The notes: generated by a model not told the origin, from the sequence alone. A DNA stretch of 64,000 bases from Heliocidaris erythrogramma (GCA_025617745.1 CM046866.1:19227725-19291724); one strand, 5' to 3'. Shown: positions 26,501 through 33,520, numbered from the stretch's first letter. Translations and numbers: made by a program.

Positions 26501-29500
26501 AGTTTTAATTCATCAGTCTTCATGTGAGTGTTAATCAAATTTCATTTTTTTAGGAGGAGACATGCAATACGACAATCATTTCAACTCAAGGCTCACTATA
26601 TGTCTTAAAATACAATTTGATCCATTACAAACATTCTACATGACAAGAAACGGTTGAGTACTTCTCAAGGAATTTTGGCGAAGTCTTGGCCTTATTTTTA
26701 TAATTCTATATATTCAAATAAATTGCAACTACTACTCTGAAAGAGATAGGATTCTGTAAATCAGTGAGTAATTGGTGGACTATCAGACTAGCAATCAATA
26801 TATATTTATGGATCAACCCTGGCTCTTAATAAGACTGGGTCTCAAAGAGATCAAATTACATGGAGAATGACCAGTGGTGAAAAATCAATATGAGTTGGAT
26901 ATGTTAGAATCATTTACTTTACCCTTAGTAAGTCAGTACCAGGCAGATTGATGTTTCTCATAAGTATAATGACAGAGACTCTACATGACTACTAAAGCAC
27001 TGTACATATCTGCCACATATCTGTAAAATAGATGCAAATGTTGCTACTATTTTACATACATGTATCATCTGTTTGGAGCCAGAAGGGTGTTACATGTGTA
27101 CAAATGATGGGACTTAATGCCCTTCTCGCTCCAAACAGACAACATATATATCGATAGTGGCAGATATGAACAGGACAGTACAGGTACCAGCCAAATTTTG
27201 CTTCCGGCTCTTTTATGGCTATTTTGTGTCTTTTTACCAGTCTGGGACCTAGAAAAAATTTCAACATTATTACCAATTGCAGCCAGATATGAATGGTGTC
27301 CGCAAAAAAATAGCCATGTACACATTTGTGGCTTGTGCAGTGAAGGGTAGCTTCAAGTCCCAGGATCTGACCCTTGGCTAAATTGCACATTACATGCTGG
27401 ATTACCACAACTGAAGGCGGTACTTGCCCATTTAACCCATTGATTACTGAATTCTCTCATTCCTGTAGGCTTAATACAGATAAGATCCTGTTCCTATATG
27501 CAAGGGATTTGAGTGAATACTGTATTATTGCTGATGTGTATGTGAACAGGGGCATACAGGGGAATATTGCAATGATATGGTATTATGGGAGCGTTGCCTA
27601 CCCACTGTTGCGGTATTCCAAGATATGAACAGAACATACATTATAACTTACAGTGAAATCATGGTTGCTAAGCTTGGTGTGTTTGAGAGCAAGGATAATA
27701 AGACCAACGAGGAGACCAAGACAGACGACTGCAACGCTCTCAGGAAGATAATGGAACTTGAGCTTGATCAGGAGGTGAGTTAACAGGATGCATACACCTG
27801 TAAAAATCAGCACAGATTATTACTCATCATTAAGATATTCAAAGTATATACATGTAGATAAATTACACACCATGAACACGATGACAAAGAGAGCGGACAA
27901 AATATACAGCTCCTCATTGTACCCTCCACAATTGTTCTGGTAGACAAAAGAACATCCCTTCATTGCTATTATGTAAAATAAGTAGAACAGGTGAATATGC
28001 ATGCGACACCTGTTCTACATACTTTTACATAATACCAATCAAGGGATGTTCTTTTGTCTACCAGAGCAATTGTGGAGGGTACAATGAGGAGCTGTATATT
28101 TTGTCCGCTTCTTTGTTCGCCATGTTCATAGTGACAGTAACTCTTGAGAGTTAACAGATTTCAGCAGTGATTCATAGCTCTTTCATTTGAATGATAGAAA
28201 TCTTAGTAAATAACCATATATATATTTATAATAGTTTCTGGGTAGTTGAGGAAAAATTATTCCTCCTGCAAAAGAGAAAAATATGATTTAGAGAGGGAAA
28301 AGCAAAATGAGAGGCACAGAGAGAGAGGGGGAGGGAGAGTTGGAAGGAGTTGGAAAGAGAGAGAAAGAGTGAGGGATGGAGGAAGAGGATAGGATAATAA
28401 GATCAACGAGGAGACCAAGACAGACGACTGCAACGCTCTCAGGAAGATAATGGAAGAGATGGAGGAAGAGAAAGAGTGAGATATGGAGGAAGAGAAAGAA
28501 AGGGAGAGTGAGGGAGATTGAGAGTGAGAGAGTGTAAGAAGGTGAGAGTGAGGAGAGATGCAGAGAAAAGTTTAGAGATAGAAAGTGAGAGAGAGAGAGA
28601 GAGAGAGAGAGTTGGAGAAAGTATCTTGTCTTACCGATGATACCCAGGATAAAGAAGAGAGCTAAACTGGAGGAATGTTCCTCCTCAGCAGAGCCTATAT
28701 CTGGTAACTGTTCATCAGATGGTTCTGTTATCTTCTTAGTTGTTGTGCTTGGTAGGTGAGTCGTACTAATATTTGTTTCATTCAACCTGATATAAACAAT
28801 CAAAAAACAAATGACATTTTAACTATACCTGTACTAACTTGGGCTGTTTGGAAGTTCTACTCATGAGGTAGGAGTGGGAACACTGGGGGTGGGGGATCCC
28901 AGTCTTCTCCTTTCCATCTGATTTCGACCATGAAATGACACCTTGCCAGTGATTATGGACAGGGACCTACACTGTACACTACAGAGTCTGTGCTTGTGTA
29001 TCTAGCTGTATTTTTGTAAACATGAGTGATTGGATTATTTACGTCTGGAGATGACCTCAACCGTCACCATATGAAGACAAGATGAGGTTTTGAACTAGAG
29101 TCCACCAAAGTTGGTTTATACCGGTAAGTTAAGATAATGAGAGGACCATTACACCTCTGCAGTGAAATGCAAATTGGTTGAATCAATGTACATGTACAAT
29201 GAAATATATAACTCTTTAGATCTTTAGATACATAATACCAGCGTATTTATCAAAAAGCAAGAATTCAATTGGAACAAATTATACATTGTACCGTATACCT
29301 ACCAACAAATGGCGGCCCCCATGTGCAGCAGACGACGGGCTAAAGACGAGTTTGGTGGGATCTAAAACATTCTATAACTTTCTTCATAGCTGTACAATTC
29401 TGGTAAATTTGGTATCAAATTAATCAGCAAGTTATGCTTCATATATTAATATCAATAGAAAAAAATTAAGGTCGGATTTCCCTTTAACACTCACAGTTGT

Positions 29501-30893
29501 GATTGATTAAAATCGTTTGCAATTTGATATCAATCGCAACTCTGTACTAAACTAAAGCAGTACATACTTGTTTGTAATTTCGCGATCGATTGGATAACTT
29601 GCGATCAATTCAAATCGATCACAATTTTTTATAAGACAGGGACCTGAATTTGTTTTCTTTTTTTTCTTTTCCTCTTCTTCTGTTATTGTACTTCATATAT
29701 TTTTGTATTTTCTGTTATTACTACATGTATATTATATATTACTATATTATATATATATATATGGGAAAGAAATAAAATAGAAATAAAAAATAAAGTACAT
29801 ACATGTACAATTTAACTGATTATACTTCCTTCACTGCATTCCTAGCAATTGCTTGATTCATGTGATTTGTCAAACAGTAAAATTCAAGTAATTTATTAAT
29901 TATAAAAAATATATTTGTCCCCCAAAAAAGAAGGGTCATTCAGGATGCCATAAGAATAATTTTCCGGCTATTCTTACGACACACGCATACGCTCCATTTT
30001 CGTACTCTGCGCACACTTCACTGGCGTAAAAGTAAAAATCTCTCTGTCTCTGTTTTCTCTGTCTCCTCAGCCTTTCCATATTATATCTGTAATTCTGTAG
30101 AGAGAAAACATCGGTTAGTAACAAATGAAAAAAACGACAAATGACAAAGCTGGGAATCGAACCTGGGTCCTCGATATTGCCAGTCCTCTGACTTAACGAT
30201 GTACCTGTGAGAACGAGTTGACATCGAAGGTGTTCAAAACATATATATACCCTAACCCTAACCCTAACCCTATTCTTACGACGGCGCAGAGTACGAAAAT
30301 GGAGCGTGTGCGCGTGTCGTAAGAATAGCCGGAAAATTATTCTTACGACTCGTCGTAAGAATAGCCACTGCCTTAGATATAATCCTACTTCAAATGAATA
30401 TTACATCCTTCCACTTTAAATATAGGAAATGCTCTTTAAAATAATTAAATAAATTCTACTAAACAATAAATTCAGTCTGATAATATATTAGACAAGAAAC
30501 TGATTTGCATTTCAACATGACATTTCGTTGACAAAATAATAAAAGTAGACCTAACTTAGATCTAGTCATGCTAGTAATCAATATGACAAAATAGAACTTA
30601 ATATGTCTTAATTTCAAGCAGGATCTAGTCTTTTGTAATTCATACCGTACAAGAGAAGGAAAAACTAACCGTGCATCATCGCCACCGCCGTCATACCCCG
30701 ACGAAATAGAAGAACCTTGCTCACTCGGTGTGACCTTTGCTGGCAGTGGCTCTGGCGCTGGCCCATTCGTTCCATTCGTTTCCTGCCCCACAACTTCCCC
30801 GTAGGAAACTGCCAAGAATCCGGCAAAAACCGCTGCGAAGAAGATGAGACCAACATATTTCATCTCTGCATTCTTGATCGTCCTCAAATTCAT
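505..30893 (-). CDS. SLC9A8: SLC9A8 / NHE8 sodium-hydrogen exchanger, 12 coding exons, 3' end off-window
   Basis: Joined exons: 30893-30670, 28786-28635, 27797-27652, 16841-16758, 12726-12625, 8575-8397, 6539-6401, 5107-5002, 3188-3072, 2161-2079, 1159-1048, 647-505. All phases agree, giving 529 codons; human NHE8 is about 581 residues, so the cytoplasmic tail is missing to the left. The family exchanges Na+ (or K+) for H+ across Golgi/endosomal and apical membranes. Visible hallmarks are an N-terminal signal peptide and a glycosylatable lumenal stretch, the [15 protein letters not shown] segment (about residues 184-198), [10 protein letters not shown] with the transport pair N287-D288, and [13 protein letters not shown] near residue 480. 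NHE8-specific blocks such as [12 protein letters not shown] and TPSLEFG separate it from other NHE paralogs. All introns are GT-AG except intron 7, which is AT-AC. Coordinates come from splice sites read by eye plus phase agreement. The family call is firm; single splice positions are slightly less so. Confidence 0.95.
1048..1159 (-). CDS. SLC9A8: SLC9A8 exon 11
   Basis: 112 bp between cttcgttcag and TTTAGTG|gtgagt. It encodes [16 protein letters not shown], then a basic FREHKIT loop and [10 protein letters not shown], matching the NHE8 FGRAVNIFPLSYLL...HKIT..MMFIMWFS segment. Phase 0 in, phase 1 out. Confidence 0.93.
1160..2078. repeat. SLC9A8 intron 10 with a dispersed repeat copy (about 1384-1620)
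   Basis: About 235 bp from 1384 resembles 56757-56990 in the same orientation. Shared strings include gtatatgggactgca, catatttcaaatatgag (here cacattttgaatatgag) and tccttttcagg. The rest is AT-rich with no recognised feature. Confidence 0.6.
2079..2161 (-). CDS. SLC9A8: SLC9A8 exon 10
   Basis: 83 bp. Acceptor gtgcctacag, first bases AG completing GAG (Glu). It encodes [15 protein letters not shown] and [12 protein letters not shown], matching the NHE8 ETCVFAFLGLSIF block. Donor GCATA|gtaagt, phase 0 out. Confidence 0.93.
2162..3071. other. SLC9A8 intron 9, nothing recognised
   Basis: AT-rich sequence. A T-rich stretch ending in cttgaacttgaaattg (2748-2763) resembles the tail of the LINE end at 59471-59493 and may be a worn LINE 3' end. 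No gene seen. Confidence 0.4.
3072..3188 (-). CDS. SLC9A8: SLC9A8 exon 9
   Basis: Acceptor cccctgcag, donor GCAG|gtaagt, 117 bp, phase 1 at both ends. It encodes [17 protein letters not shown] followed by [11 protein letters not shown] and a conserved RTMAFLA turn, the NHE8 TM8-TM9 region. Confidence 0.95.
3189..5001. repeat. SLC9A8 intron 8 with an (AGT/AGC)n trinucleotide tract at 3436-3568
   Basis: About 130 bp of interrupted AGT/AGC trinucleotides, preceded by a shorter AGC-rich patch at 3253-3285. The rest is AT-rich, with scattered acatgtacatgt strings and no coding signal. Confidence 0.75.
5002..5107 (-). CDS. SLC9A8: SLC9A8 exon 8, beginning after an AC acceptor
   Basis: It begins TTGTTGAAGCAT directly after a terminal AC (5109-5108), encoding [16 protein letters not shown]; vertebrate NHE8 has the near-identical VLKHIDLRKTPSLEFG. 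It continues [16 protein letters not shown] and ends TCAG|gtatgg in phase 1. Confidence 0.9.
5108..6400 (-). other. SLC9A8 intron 7, U12-type AT-AC; carries a TTAA-bounded MITE
   Basis: The intron starts ATATCCTT (6400-6393), has TTCCTTAAT at 5128-5120 and ends in AC (5109-5108), with about 13 nt between the branch adenosine and the splice site. These match the U12-dependent AT-AC consensus closely. The only other non-repeat content is unassigned AT-rich sequence; a 405-bp element sits at 5576-5980. Confidence 0.88.
5576..5980 (+). mobile_element. TTAA-bounded MITE, copy 1
   Basis: Begins TTAACCGTTTCAGGACAGG and ends CTTGAAAGGGTTAA. The internal sequence (gatcaca(c/t)tttgttcttcaaattgg, ctctgaatcaaaagttatt) is shared with the copies at 9277 and 26059. 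TTAA at both ends is the target-site signature of piggyBac-type transposition (family knowledge); no transposase is present. Confidence 0.75.
6401..6539 (-). CDS. SLC9A8: SLC9A8 exon 7, ending at a U12-type donor
   Basis: Acceptor cttccatag; the first base C completes AAC (Asn) from exon 6. It encodes a variable lumenal loop and a small-residue-rich membrane helix ending GIGLISAL. No GT donor fits the family alignment. The exon must stop at CTC before ATATCCTT, a U12-type donor, so that exon 8 continues LLKHVDLR. Confidence 0.88.
6540..8396. other. SLC9A8 intron 6
   Basis: Holds the inverted-repeat element at 7049-7433. The remainder is AT-rich; no exon-like NHE8 sequence or other gene is visible. 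Confidence 0.5.
7049..7433. mobile_element. Inverted-repeat element built from repeated ttcataattctgaa units
   Basis: The left end reads ccgaaggttcataattctga and the right end carries its reverse complement, tcagaattatgaaccttcgg. Between them the motif (gg)ttcataattctgaaaatg recurs several times in one direction and then in the opposite one. No ORF. This looks like a nonautonomous DNA element with subterminal repeats; the superfamily is not assignable. Confidence 0.65.
8397..8575 (-). CDS. SLC9A8: SLC9A8 exon 6 (catalytic ND motif)
   Basis: Acceptor ctccttgcag, donor TCAAA|gtgagt (phase 2). It contains [16 protein letters not shown] and [13 protein letters not shown]. The Asn-Asp pair (N287-D288) is the conserved ion-coordinating site of electroneutral Na+/H+ exchangers and is intact. 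Confidence 0.96.
9277..9768 (+). mobile_element. TTAA-bounded MITE, copy 2, with a tandemly duplicated 3' end
   Basis: Begins TTAACCCTTTCATGATAGGG and ends CTCGAAAGGGTTAA. The terminal 80 bp plus about 55 bp of downstream flank (9689-9824) is repeated almost exactly at 9825-9959. A second TTAA terminus therefore follows at 9901-9904. An internal duplication around 9480-9600 (tgttgccaatttaaggatt twice) lengthens this copy. Confidence 0.75.
9689..9959 (+). repeat. Tandem duplication, unit about 135 bp, of a MITE end plus host flank
   Basis: Two successive copies start atctggtac(a/c)tattttag and end ttacatgtacaaac, with only a few substitutions. The unit spans the element terminus and adjoining flank, so it arose after insertion. 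Confidence 0.85.
12625..12726 (-). CDS. SLC9A8: SLC9A8 exon 5
   Basis: 34 codons, phase 0 at both ends, beginning [10 protein letters not shown] and ending [10 protein letters not shown] as in vertebrate NHE8. The acceptor (ctctctctacag) is fed by a several-hundred-base pyrimidine satellite running up to about 13215. Donor CAG|gtaagt. Confidence 0.95.
12732..13215 (+). repeat. GA-rich minisatellite (GGGGGAGAGA-type), polypyrimidine on the gene strand
   Basis: Nearly pure purine on the plus strand, built on units such as gagaggggga in variable register, degrading to ga/gaa-rich sequence after about 13020. It starts a few bases upstream of the exon 5 acceptor of SLC9A8, so in the transcript it is one continuous C/U tract. 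Apparent open frames here are low-complexity artefacts. Confidence 0.95.
13216..16757. repeat. SLC9A8 intron 4 remainder: GT tracts, a TCCTCGG-rich block and a SINE tail
   Basis: 14250-14930 is bounded by GT runs and contains many gtcctcgg / ccgaggac strings on both strands, like a CpG-rich DNA element inside AT-rich sequence. An (AAT)n tract at 15421-15448 leads into agacacttataatgcgcaaa and ggtgctcaaggcgcttacaa (to about 15512), which reads like the 3' tail of a SINE on the minus strand. The rest is unassigned. Confidence 0.5.
16758..16841 (-). CDS. SLC9A8: SLC9A8 exon 4 (PPIIFESGY segment)
   Basis: Exactly 28 codons between ctcttgcag and CACAAG|gtaacc, phase 0 at both ends. It encodes the [15 protein letters not shown] block, the most conserved NHE segment, tied in the family to ion transport and amiloride sensitivity. 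Introns of about 10.8 kb and 4.0 kb flank it. Confidence 0.95.
17509..17580 (-). tRNA. tRNA-like sequence (pseudo-tRNA or SINE head)
   Basis: On the minus strand it begins gcccggatagctcagttgg, has a good A box (tagctcagttggtagagc) and B box (gggttcgaatcccgg), and ends ggggca. The acceptor stem pairs with one mismatch. The anticodon arm (ctggt/tccag around catataa) lacks U33 in normal numbering, so I do not assign an amino acid. Confidence 0.5.
17862..18090 (+). mobile_element. tRNA-derived SINE
   Basis: An A-box-like gctcagtggtagagcagtgg and a degraded B box (cccgggttacaaacc) are followed by a body beginning actagtgccctatggtaagg. That body is related to actagcgtcctttggcaaga in the SINE at 40401. 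The sequence tggctgcttacttacaagca ends the recognisable part. No coding content, as expected. Confidence 0.65.
18320..18643. mobile_element. MITE with tactgt(g/a)aatgc terminal repeats
   Basis: The left end tactgtgaatgctgttatttt and right end atttctgcatttacagta are inverted. Subterminal ttttcgc(g) motifs are mirrored on both sides, and TA lies at both ends. The element is CpG-rich inside AT-rich DNA. It is about 324 bp, with no ORF of its own. Confidence 0.75.
18783..20460. mobile_element. Tc1/mariner-type foldback, arms of 500 bp or more
   Basis: TA-bounded. The left end cagttaacaacaaaattatt is exactly complemented by aataattttgttgttaactg at 20440-20459. The match continues inward through attcataccc(c)ttgg, the gactttgtcaat stretch and ccttgaggatgtgtccacac (complement gtgtggacaacatcctcaag) to about 19380/19860. 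Parts of both arms read like worn transposase C-terminal coding (WPDISVET), so the arms seem to be opposed copies of an element end. No intact ORF. Confidence 0.8.
20728..21285. mobile_element. Palindromic MITE, family A copy 1
   Basis: The left end taaagaggaagtccactctg pairs with cagggtggactttcgc near the right end. Inner matches include gtgaaagtttga against tcaaacattcac and tgtaatcaatcaaac against gtttgattgattaca. It shares its layout with 53130-53702; a fragment lies at 24748-24845. Confidence 0.7.
22291..24669. mobile_element. Large element with about 60-bp terminal inverted repeats
   Basis: Left atattgaatggccttgagtg is complemented by cactcaaggacattcaatat at 24649-24668, continuing through ctatgagcat / atgctcatag. 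Between them lie an internal inverted-repeat element (23105-23333, aaggaccgctattcata motifs), near-direct copies of a 70-bp block at 23959 and 24077, and a repeated tcatggtttg motif. No transposase is recognised. It may be one nonautonomous element with nested insertions. Confidence 0.55.
23105..23333. repeat. Inverted-repeat block of aaggaccgctattcata units
   Basis: The motif aaggaccgctattcata and its complement tgaatagcggtcctt (with ggtcatt variants) alternate six or so times in both directions over 230 bp, giving overlapping hairpins. Confidence 0.7.
25512..25958 (+). other. Orphan open frame, 148 codons, within SLC9A8 intron 3
   Basis: A plus-strand frame open from the stop at 25509 to TGA at 25956. 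The first ATG is only at 25716, leaving 80 codons after it. The predicted peptide is Lys/Pro/Ser/Thr-rich (for example [18 protein letters not shown]), hydrophilic and without a family I recognise. Local composition is richer in C and A than its surroundings. It could be a worn retroelement ORF1, part of an unrelated exon, or chance; the opposite strand is also open here. No function assigned. Confidence 0.3.
26059..26328 (-). mobile_element. TTAA-bounded MITE, copy 3 (inverted)
   Basis: The reverse orientation of the element at 5576: TTAACCCATTCTCAAGACAA at the left and TTCCTGTCCTGAAAGGGTTAA at the right. At 270 bp it is the shortest copy. The internal string ccaatttgaagaacaaaatg is the complement of that in the other two. 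Confidence 0.75.
27652..27797 (-). CDS. SLC9A8: SLC9A8 exon 3 (TM2-TM3, [10 protein letters not shown] motif)
   Basis: Acceptor tttttacag, donor TTCACT|gtaagt. It encodes [20 protein letters not shown], nearly the vertebrate NHE8 sequence, then a third hydrophobic segment and a short basic loop. A 65-bp internal part of this exon (27692-27756) is repeated with one visible difference at 28391-28455. Confidence 0.95.
27872..28129. repeat. Palindrome with about 122-bp arms and a 15-bp centre
   Basis: The left arm runs from atgaac at 27872 to gaacaggt at 27992. The right arm runs from acctgttc at 28008 to gttcat at 28129. The arms differ by roughly a dozen substitutions or small indels. Read outward from the centre, each arm keeps one open frame with the same peptide core ([14 protein letters not shown]). 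Confidence 0.9.
28391..28455 (-). pseudogene. Stray partial copy of SLC9A8 exon 3
   Basis: 65 bp matching 27692-27756 with a single visible difference (c in the exon, t at 28403), embedded in GA-rich simple sequence and lacking splice sites. On the minus strand it would encode [16 protein letters not shown] with one Gly-to-Asp change. It is not usable as an exon. Confidence 0.92.
28635..28786 (-). CDS. SLC9A8: SLC9A8 exon 2 (Thr-rich lumenal loop and start of TM2)
   Basis: Acceptor tttatatcag, donor ATCATCG|gtaaga. It encodes a Thr/Ser-rich stretch with NET and NIS sequons, an acidic EEEHSSS motif like that before TM2 of vertebrate NHE8, then a hydrophobic [10 protein letters not shown]. Phase 2 in, phase 1 out. 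Confidence 0.9.
29950..30346. repeat. Inverted repeats (63-bp arms) framing a tRNA relic and (CCCTAA)4
   Basis: Arms: 29950-30012 (begins taagaataattttccggcta, ends tactctgcgca) and its complement at 30284-30346, with a handful of differences. The inner part holds the tRNA-like relic and four CCCTAA telomere-type repeats at about 30249-30272, directly against the right arm. Confidence 0.85.
30141..30205 (-). pseudogene. tRNA-like relic
   Basis: On the minus strand the B box (gaggacccaggttcgattcc) and the T-arm/acceptor side (cagctttgtc) are clear; the 5' half is worn. Probably the head of a SINE. Confidence 0.4.
30670..30893 (-). CDS. SLC9A8: SLC9A8 exon 1 (signal peptide and lumenal N-terminus)
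   Basis: First coding exon. ATG at 30893 opens a 74-codon stretch. A second in-frame ATG at 30863 (residue 11) starts a cleaner signal peptide ([18 protein letters not shown]), so either could be the real start; both have a purine at -3. The rest is hydrophilic and Pro/Gly/Ser-rich with an NGT sequon. The donor is CG|gttagt at 30669 and leaves phase 2, completed by the G that opens exon 2. Confidence 0.85.
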
Positions 30894-31100
30894 TCCGAGA
30901 TTATTTCACTGTATTTTTGACTTGGAAAATGTCTTGGATATACTATGATTATGACGACAGCACAGCTTCTGAAAGTGAAATTATGGTGATAATGTCCGAG
31001 TACTTCGGCAGCTGCGCTGGAGATGCTAGAGATGTACCGTACGTACTATACTGTGTGTAAACAATCTTGCATACTAGCGCATGCATTACGTAATTAACAT
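30894..31100 (-). promoter_or_regulatory. Probable SLC9A8 5' UTR and promoter region
   Basis: Sequence immediately upstream of the first ATG. No TATA box at a convincing position. A tattacgtaatt-like motif lies at 31084-31094. Placement rests on proximity only; the transcription start is not visible. Confidence 0.35.
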
Positions 31101-31268
31101 TTTACGAAAATGAAACTTGTATGTCTCCATCTGCGGCAAACTTTAGAGAGACGAAAATGACGTCATATGAACTGTCTATGGTAAGCCCATTGAACAGGGA
31201 AACTACCCATTTTCACTGAAGCCGTGGTTTGTTGCAATCAGGCGCGGCGAGTTCTTGTCATGGCCAGC

Positions 31269-31269
<1 letters not shown>

Positions 31270-31309
<40 letters not shown>

Positions 31310-31400
31310 GGGGGCGACTAGCCTTTACTCCTTATATGCTATACCTTTTTACTTAGTCTTCAGAATTTCCGGGAGGACGTGTCCCCCCCCCCCCCCCCCC
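31270..31400 (+). repeat. Poly(G) run and downstream poly(C) run
   Basis: About 37 consecutive G from 31270, then caggggggc. A run of C occurs at 31383-31400. Such tracts often mark collapsed or error-prone assembly positions. Confidence 0.9.
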
Positions 31401-31770
31401 GGATCGACCGCCCTTGGTTCCCATCCAGTGGCGTATATAGGGATAATGCCGCTGCCACTCAGATTAACTACAAATGTATGTCAATAAAAGAAAAGAAAAG
31501 GGGGAAATATAGACCAGATTAAGTACCGCTTTTAGATTAGACTATACAATAAACTTTTTGTGAAGCACCAGAAAATTTAAGCCTGCTTTTCTCATTTATT
31601 TTTTCTTTTGACTGGGCCATGAGCATGATGAGGGGTAAATTAATGGACTTGAAGTATTGGGTGGCATATCTTCCTCTGCCTGTGAGTATTATGCAGGGTC
31701 AAATCCATCTATCCTGTGGGAACATATAAGTTTACAAAATATTGCGCCATATAGGCCTATGTTATGATTA

Positions 31771-32848
31771 TACAGTGTGTATTAAAAAAAGTATACCCAA
31801 CCTTGTCTTTGGTAGGTTCTAATTAAAAATTTATAACCTCTATGAGCTTGAAATTATTTCATAGTAAAGAGCAACTTATATTCTGTGTAATGATACCTTA
31901 TTCATAACTTTGCTGCCCCGGATGACTGAGCAACAGGTTTTTCAAAAAGTATTGTCAAAATCCTCTTGTACCAAAGTTTGGGCTGAAGCAGCTAGCGTAT
32001 AGGTCAAACCAATTATGCATTAGTTACTTCAGTTGGAAAACAATTGCTGAGTTATTATTAACTGATTTTGTGCATTTTGATAGAAAAGGTGTTAAAGTCA
32101 ACTCAAACTCGAGAAAGGGCTTATTACAAACTAAATTTGTGATATTTTATTTGGCAAGATAACATAATCTTGGCTTCATCCGCATCCCTTTTATAAGGTA
32201 AGCCGTTTATGAGTCATTCAAAATGGACTTTCAAAATTTCTTAAAACTTTCTTAAAAGTCTACTACCAATTACCCTGGTCATTCTCAATACACGTATCCT
32301 TCTTTTCTTCTTTTAGTCTTAAAGGTCAGCAAACCTTTGAGTTCATGTGCTATTTGCGAAATGCACTGTGTGCACCTTATTGCAGGTGAAACGGTGCAAT
32401 GGACAATAATATATGCAGAGAGTTTTTAGTTATCATGCACGAGACAAGAAGTTAGAAGACTGATAAAATAAATTGAATTAAGTCTATCATTATGGATTGA
32501 AAAAAAAAGTAATTTGAAAGCTTACATACACTGGATCACTTTAAACAACGAAGTATTGAAGCACAAAGGATAATTCAACTTTTAAAATGATTTTAGACTA
32601 AAGTAACACATTCATGGCTTGACCCACATTCGTTGCATTAGCCCAAACTTGGAACAAGGAGATTTTGACAACACTTTTAAAAACCCTGGTGCTCAGTCAT
32701 CCATGGCAGAAATGTTATGAATGAGGTACCACTTGACAGACAACAAGTTACTCTTCACCATGAAATACATTTCAAAGTCGCATCGGTTATAAAATTTTAA
32801 TAAGAAGCTATCAAAGTCGCGAGTATACTTTTTTATATACGCACTGTA
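31771..32848. mobile_element. Mariner-like foldback with about 270-bp terminal inverted repeats
   Basis: TA-bounded. The left end cagtgtgtattaaaaaaagt pairs with acttttttatatacgcactg at the right. Matches continue through atttataacc, gatgactgagcaacagg (complement cctggtgctcagtcatc) and gtttgggct. The arms run to about 32045 and from about 32585. The centre is unique, with no transposase. The layout parallels the 18783-20460 element. Confidence 0.8.
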
Positions 32849-33120
32849 CAGGGGAGAGGGGTACTTGCCCCTCACCCTTGGTGTATAGGCCTATTCATCA
32901 ACCTTTTATGGCATGGGGATGTCATCTCTGCATGTCAAGTGAAGCAATCGAGCAAAAGAGGATGCCTATGTACTTTTTCAGTGCATGCATGGTGCATTGT
33001 AGATTTTCATAGCATTTCAGTGTAAATCTGCATAGAAATGAATTAGGCAGAAGAAAAATGATTCCTATAGTTTCTCGTCCAATCCTCCTTCCTTTTTTCA
33101 GCCCTCCTCAAATTTTCTGG

Positions 33121-33187
33121 CATTTATATTTTATTTATTTATTTATTTATTATTATTATTATTTATTTTTTATTTTTTATTTATTTT

Positions 33188-33222
<35 letters not shown>

Positions 33223-33250
33223 TTTTTTTTTTTTTTTTTTTGGGGGGGGG
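33121..33250 (+). repeat. (TTTA)n tract ending in T and G runs
   Basis: Tetranucleotide ttta repeats with (att) interruptions, then about 20 T and 9 G. Confidence 0.95.
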
Positions 33251-33520
33251 GTCTTATTAGACATGAAAAATAAGAAAGACGAATCTGGTAAAACCAAATA
33301 GACAATCAGAATTTTAAAAAAAAATTCTATATATCTAGTGCAGTTTCAACTTGTTTCGAACCTCTATATATAGTACATGAAAAAAAAACATAAGATCCCC
33401 TCCTCTTCTATTATGAACAATCTGGACGAGAAAAATCATGATTAAATTTTACTTGGCCTTAAATATAAGATATGAAATAAATAAAAAGTAACCACCTCGC
33501 TGCCTGAATATCAGAACTGG

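Larger units (their letters stand above)
16842..27651. other. SLC9A8 intron 3, about 10.8 kb, transposon-rich
   Basis: Contains the tRNA-like sequence, SINE, MITE and Tc1-type foldback at 17.5-20.5 kb, inverted-repeat elements at 20.7-24.7 kb, an orphan open frame at 25512-25958 and a TTAA MITE at 26059. 26329-27651 is unassigned except for a short hairpin (27068-27141, tgtttggagc / gctccaaaca). Confidence 0.7.
27798..28634. repeat. SLC9A8 intron 2: palindrome, stray exon copy and GA-rich tract
   Basis: Only 837 bp, with three unusual parts: a near-perfect palindrome (27872-28129), a GA-rich simple-sequence tract (about 28280-28615, ending in a pure (GA)n run), and inside that tract a 65-bp copy of exon 3. 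Confidence 0.85.
28787..30669. other. SLC9A8 intron 1
   Basis: Holds a (TA)n/AT-rich tract at 29700-29790, the inverted-repeat block with telomere-type repeats (29950-30346) and a tRNA-like relic. 28870-29640 is unassigned; a short cluster of gcgatcgatt/tcaatcgca motifs at 29500-29625 could form hairpins. Confidence 0.5.

Noticed and set aside
28288-28803. 171-codon minus-strand frame as one exon
   Set aside because: It fuses the real exon 2 with GA-repeat translation and the stray exon 3 copy. Splice sites and phases show that exon 2 ends at 28635.
30249-30272. True chromosome end
   Set aside because: Only four CCCTAA units, with gene sequence continuing on both sides; an interstitial repeat.
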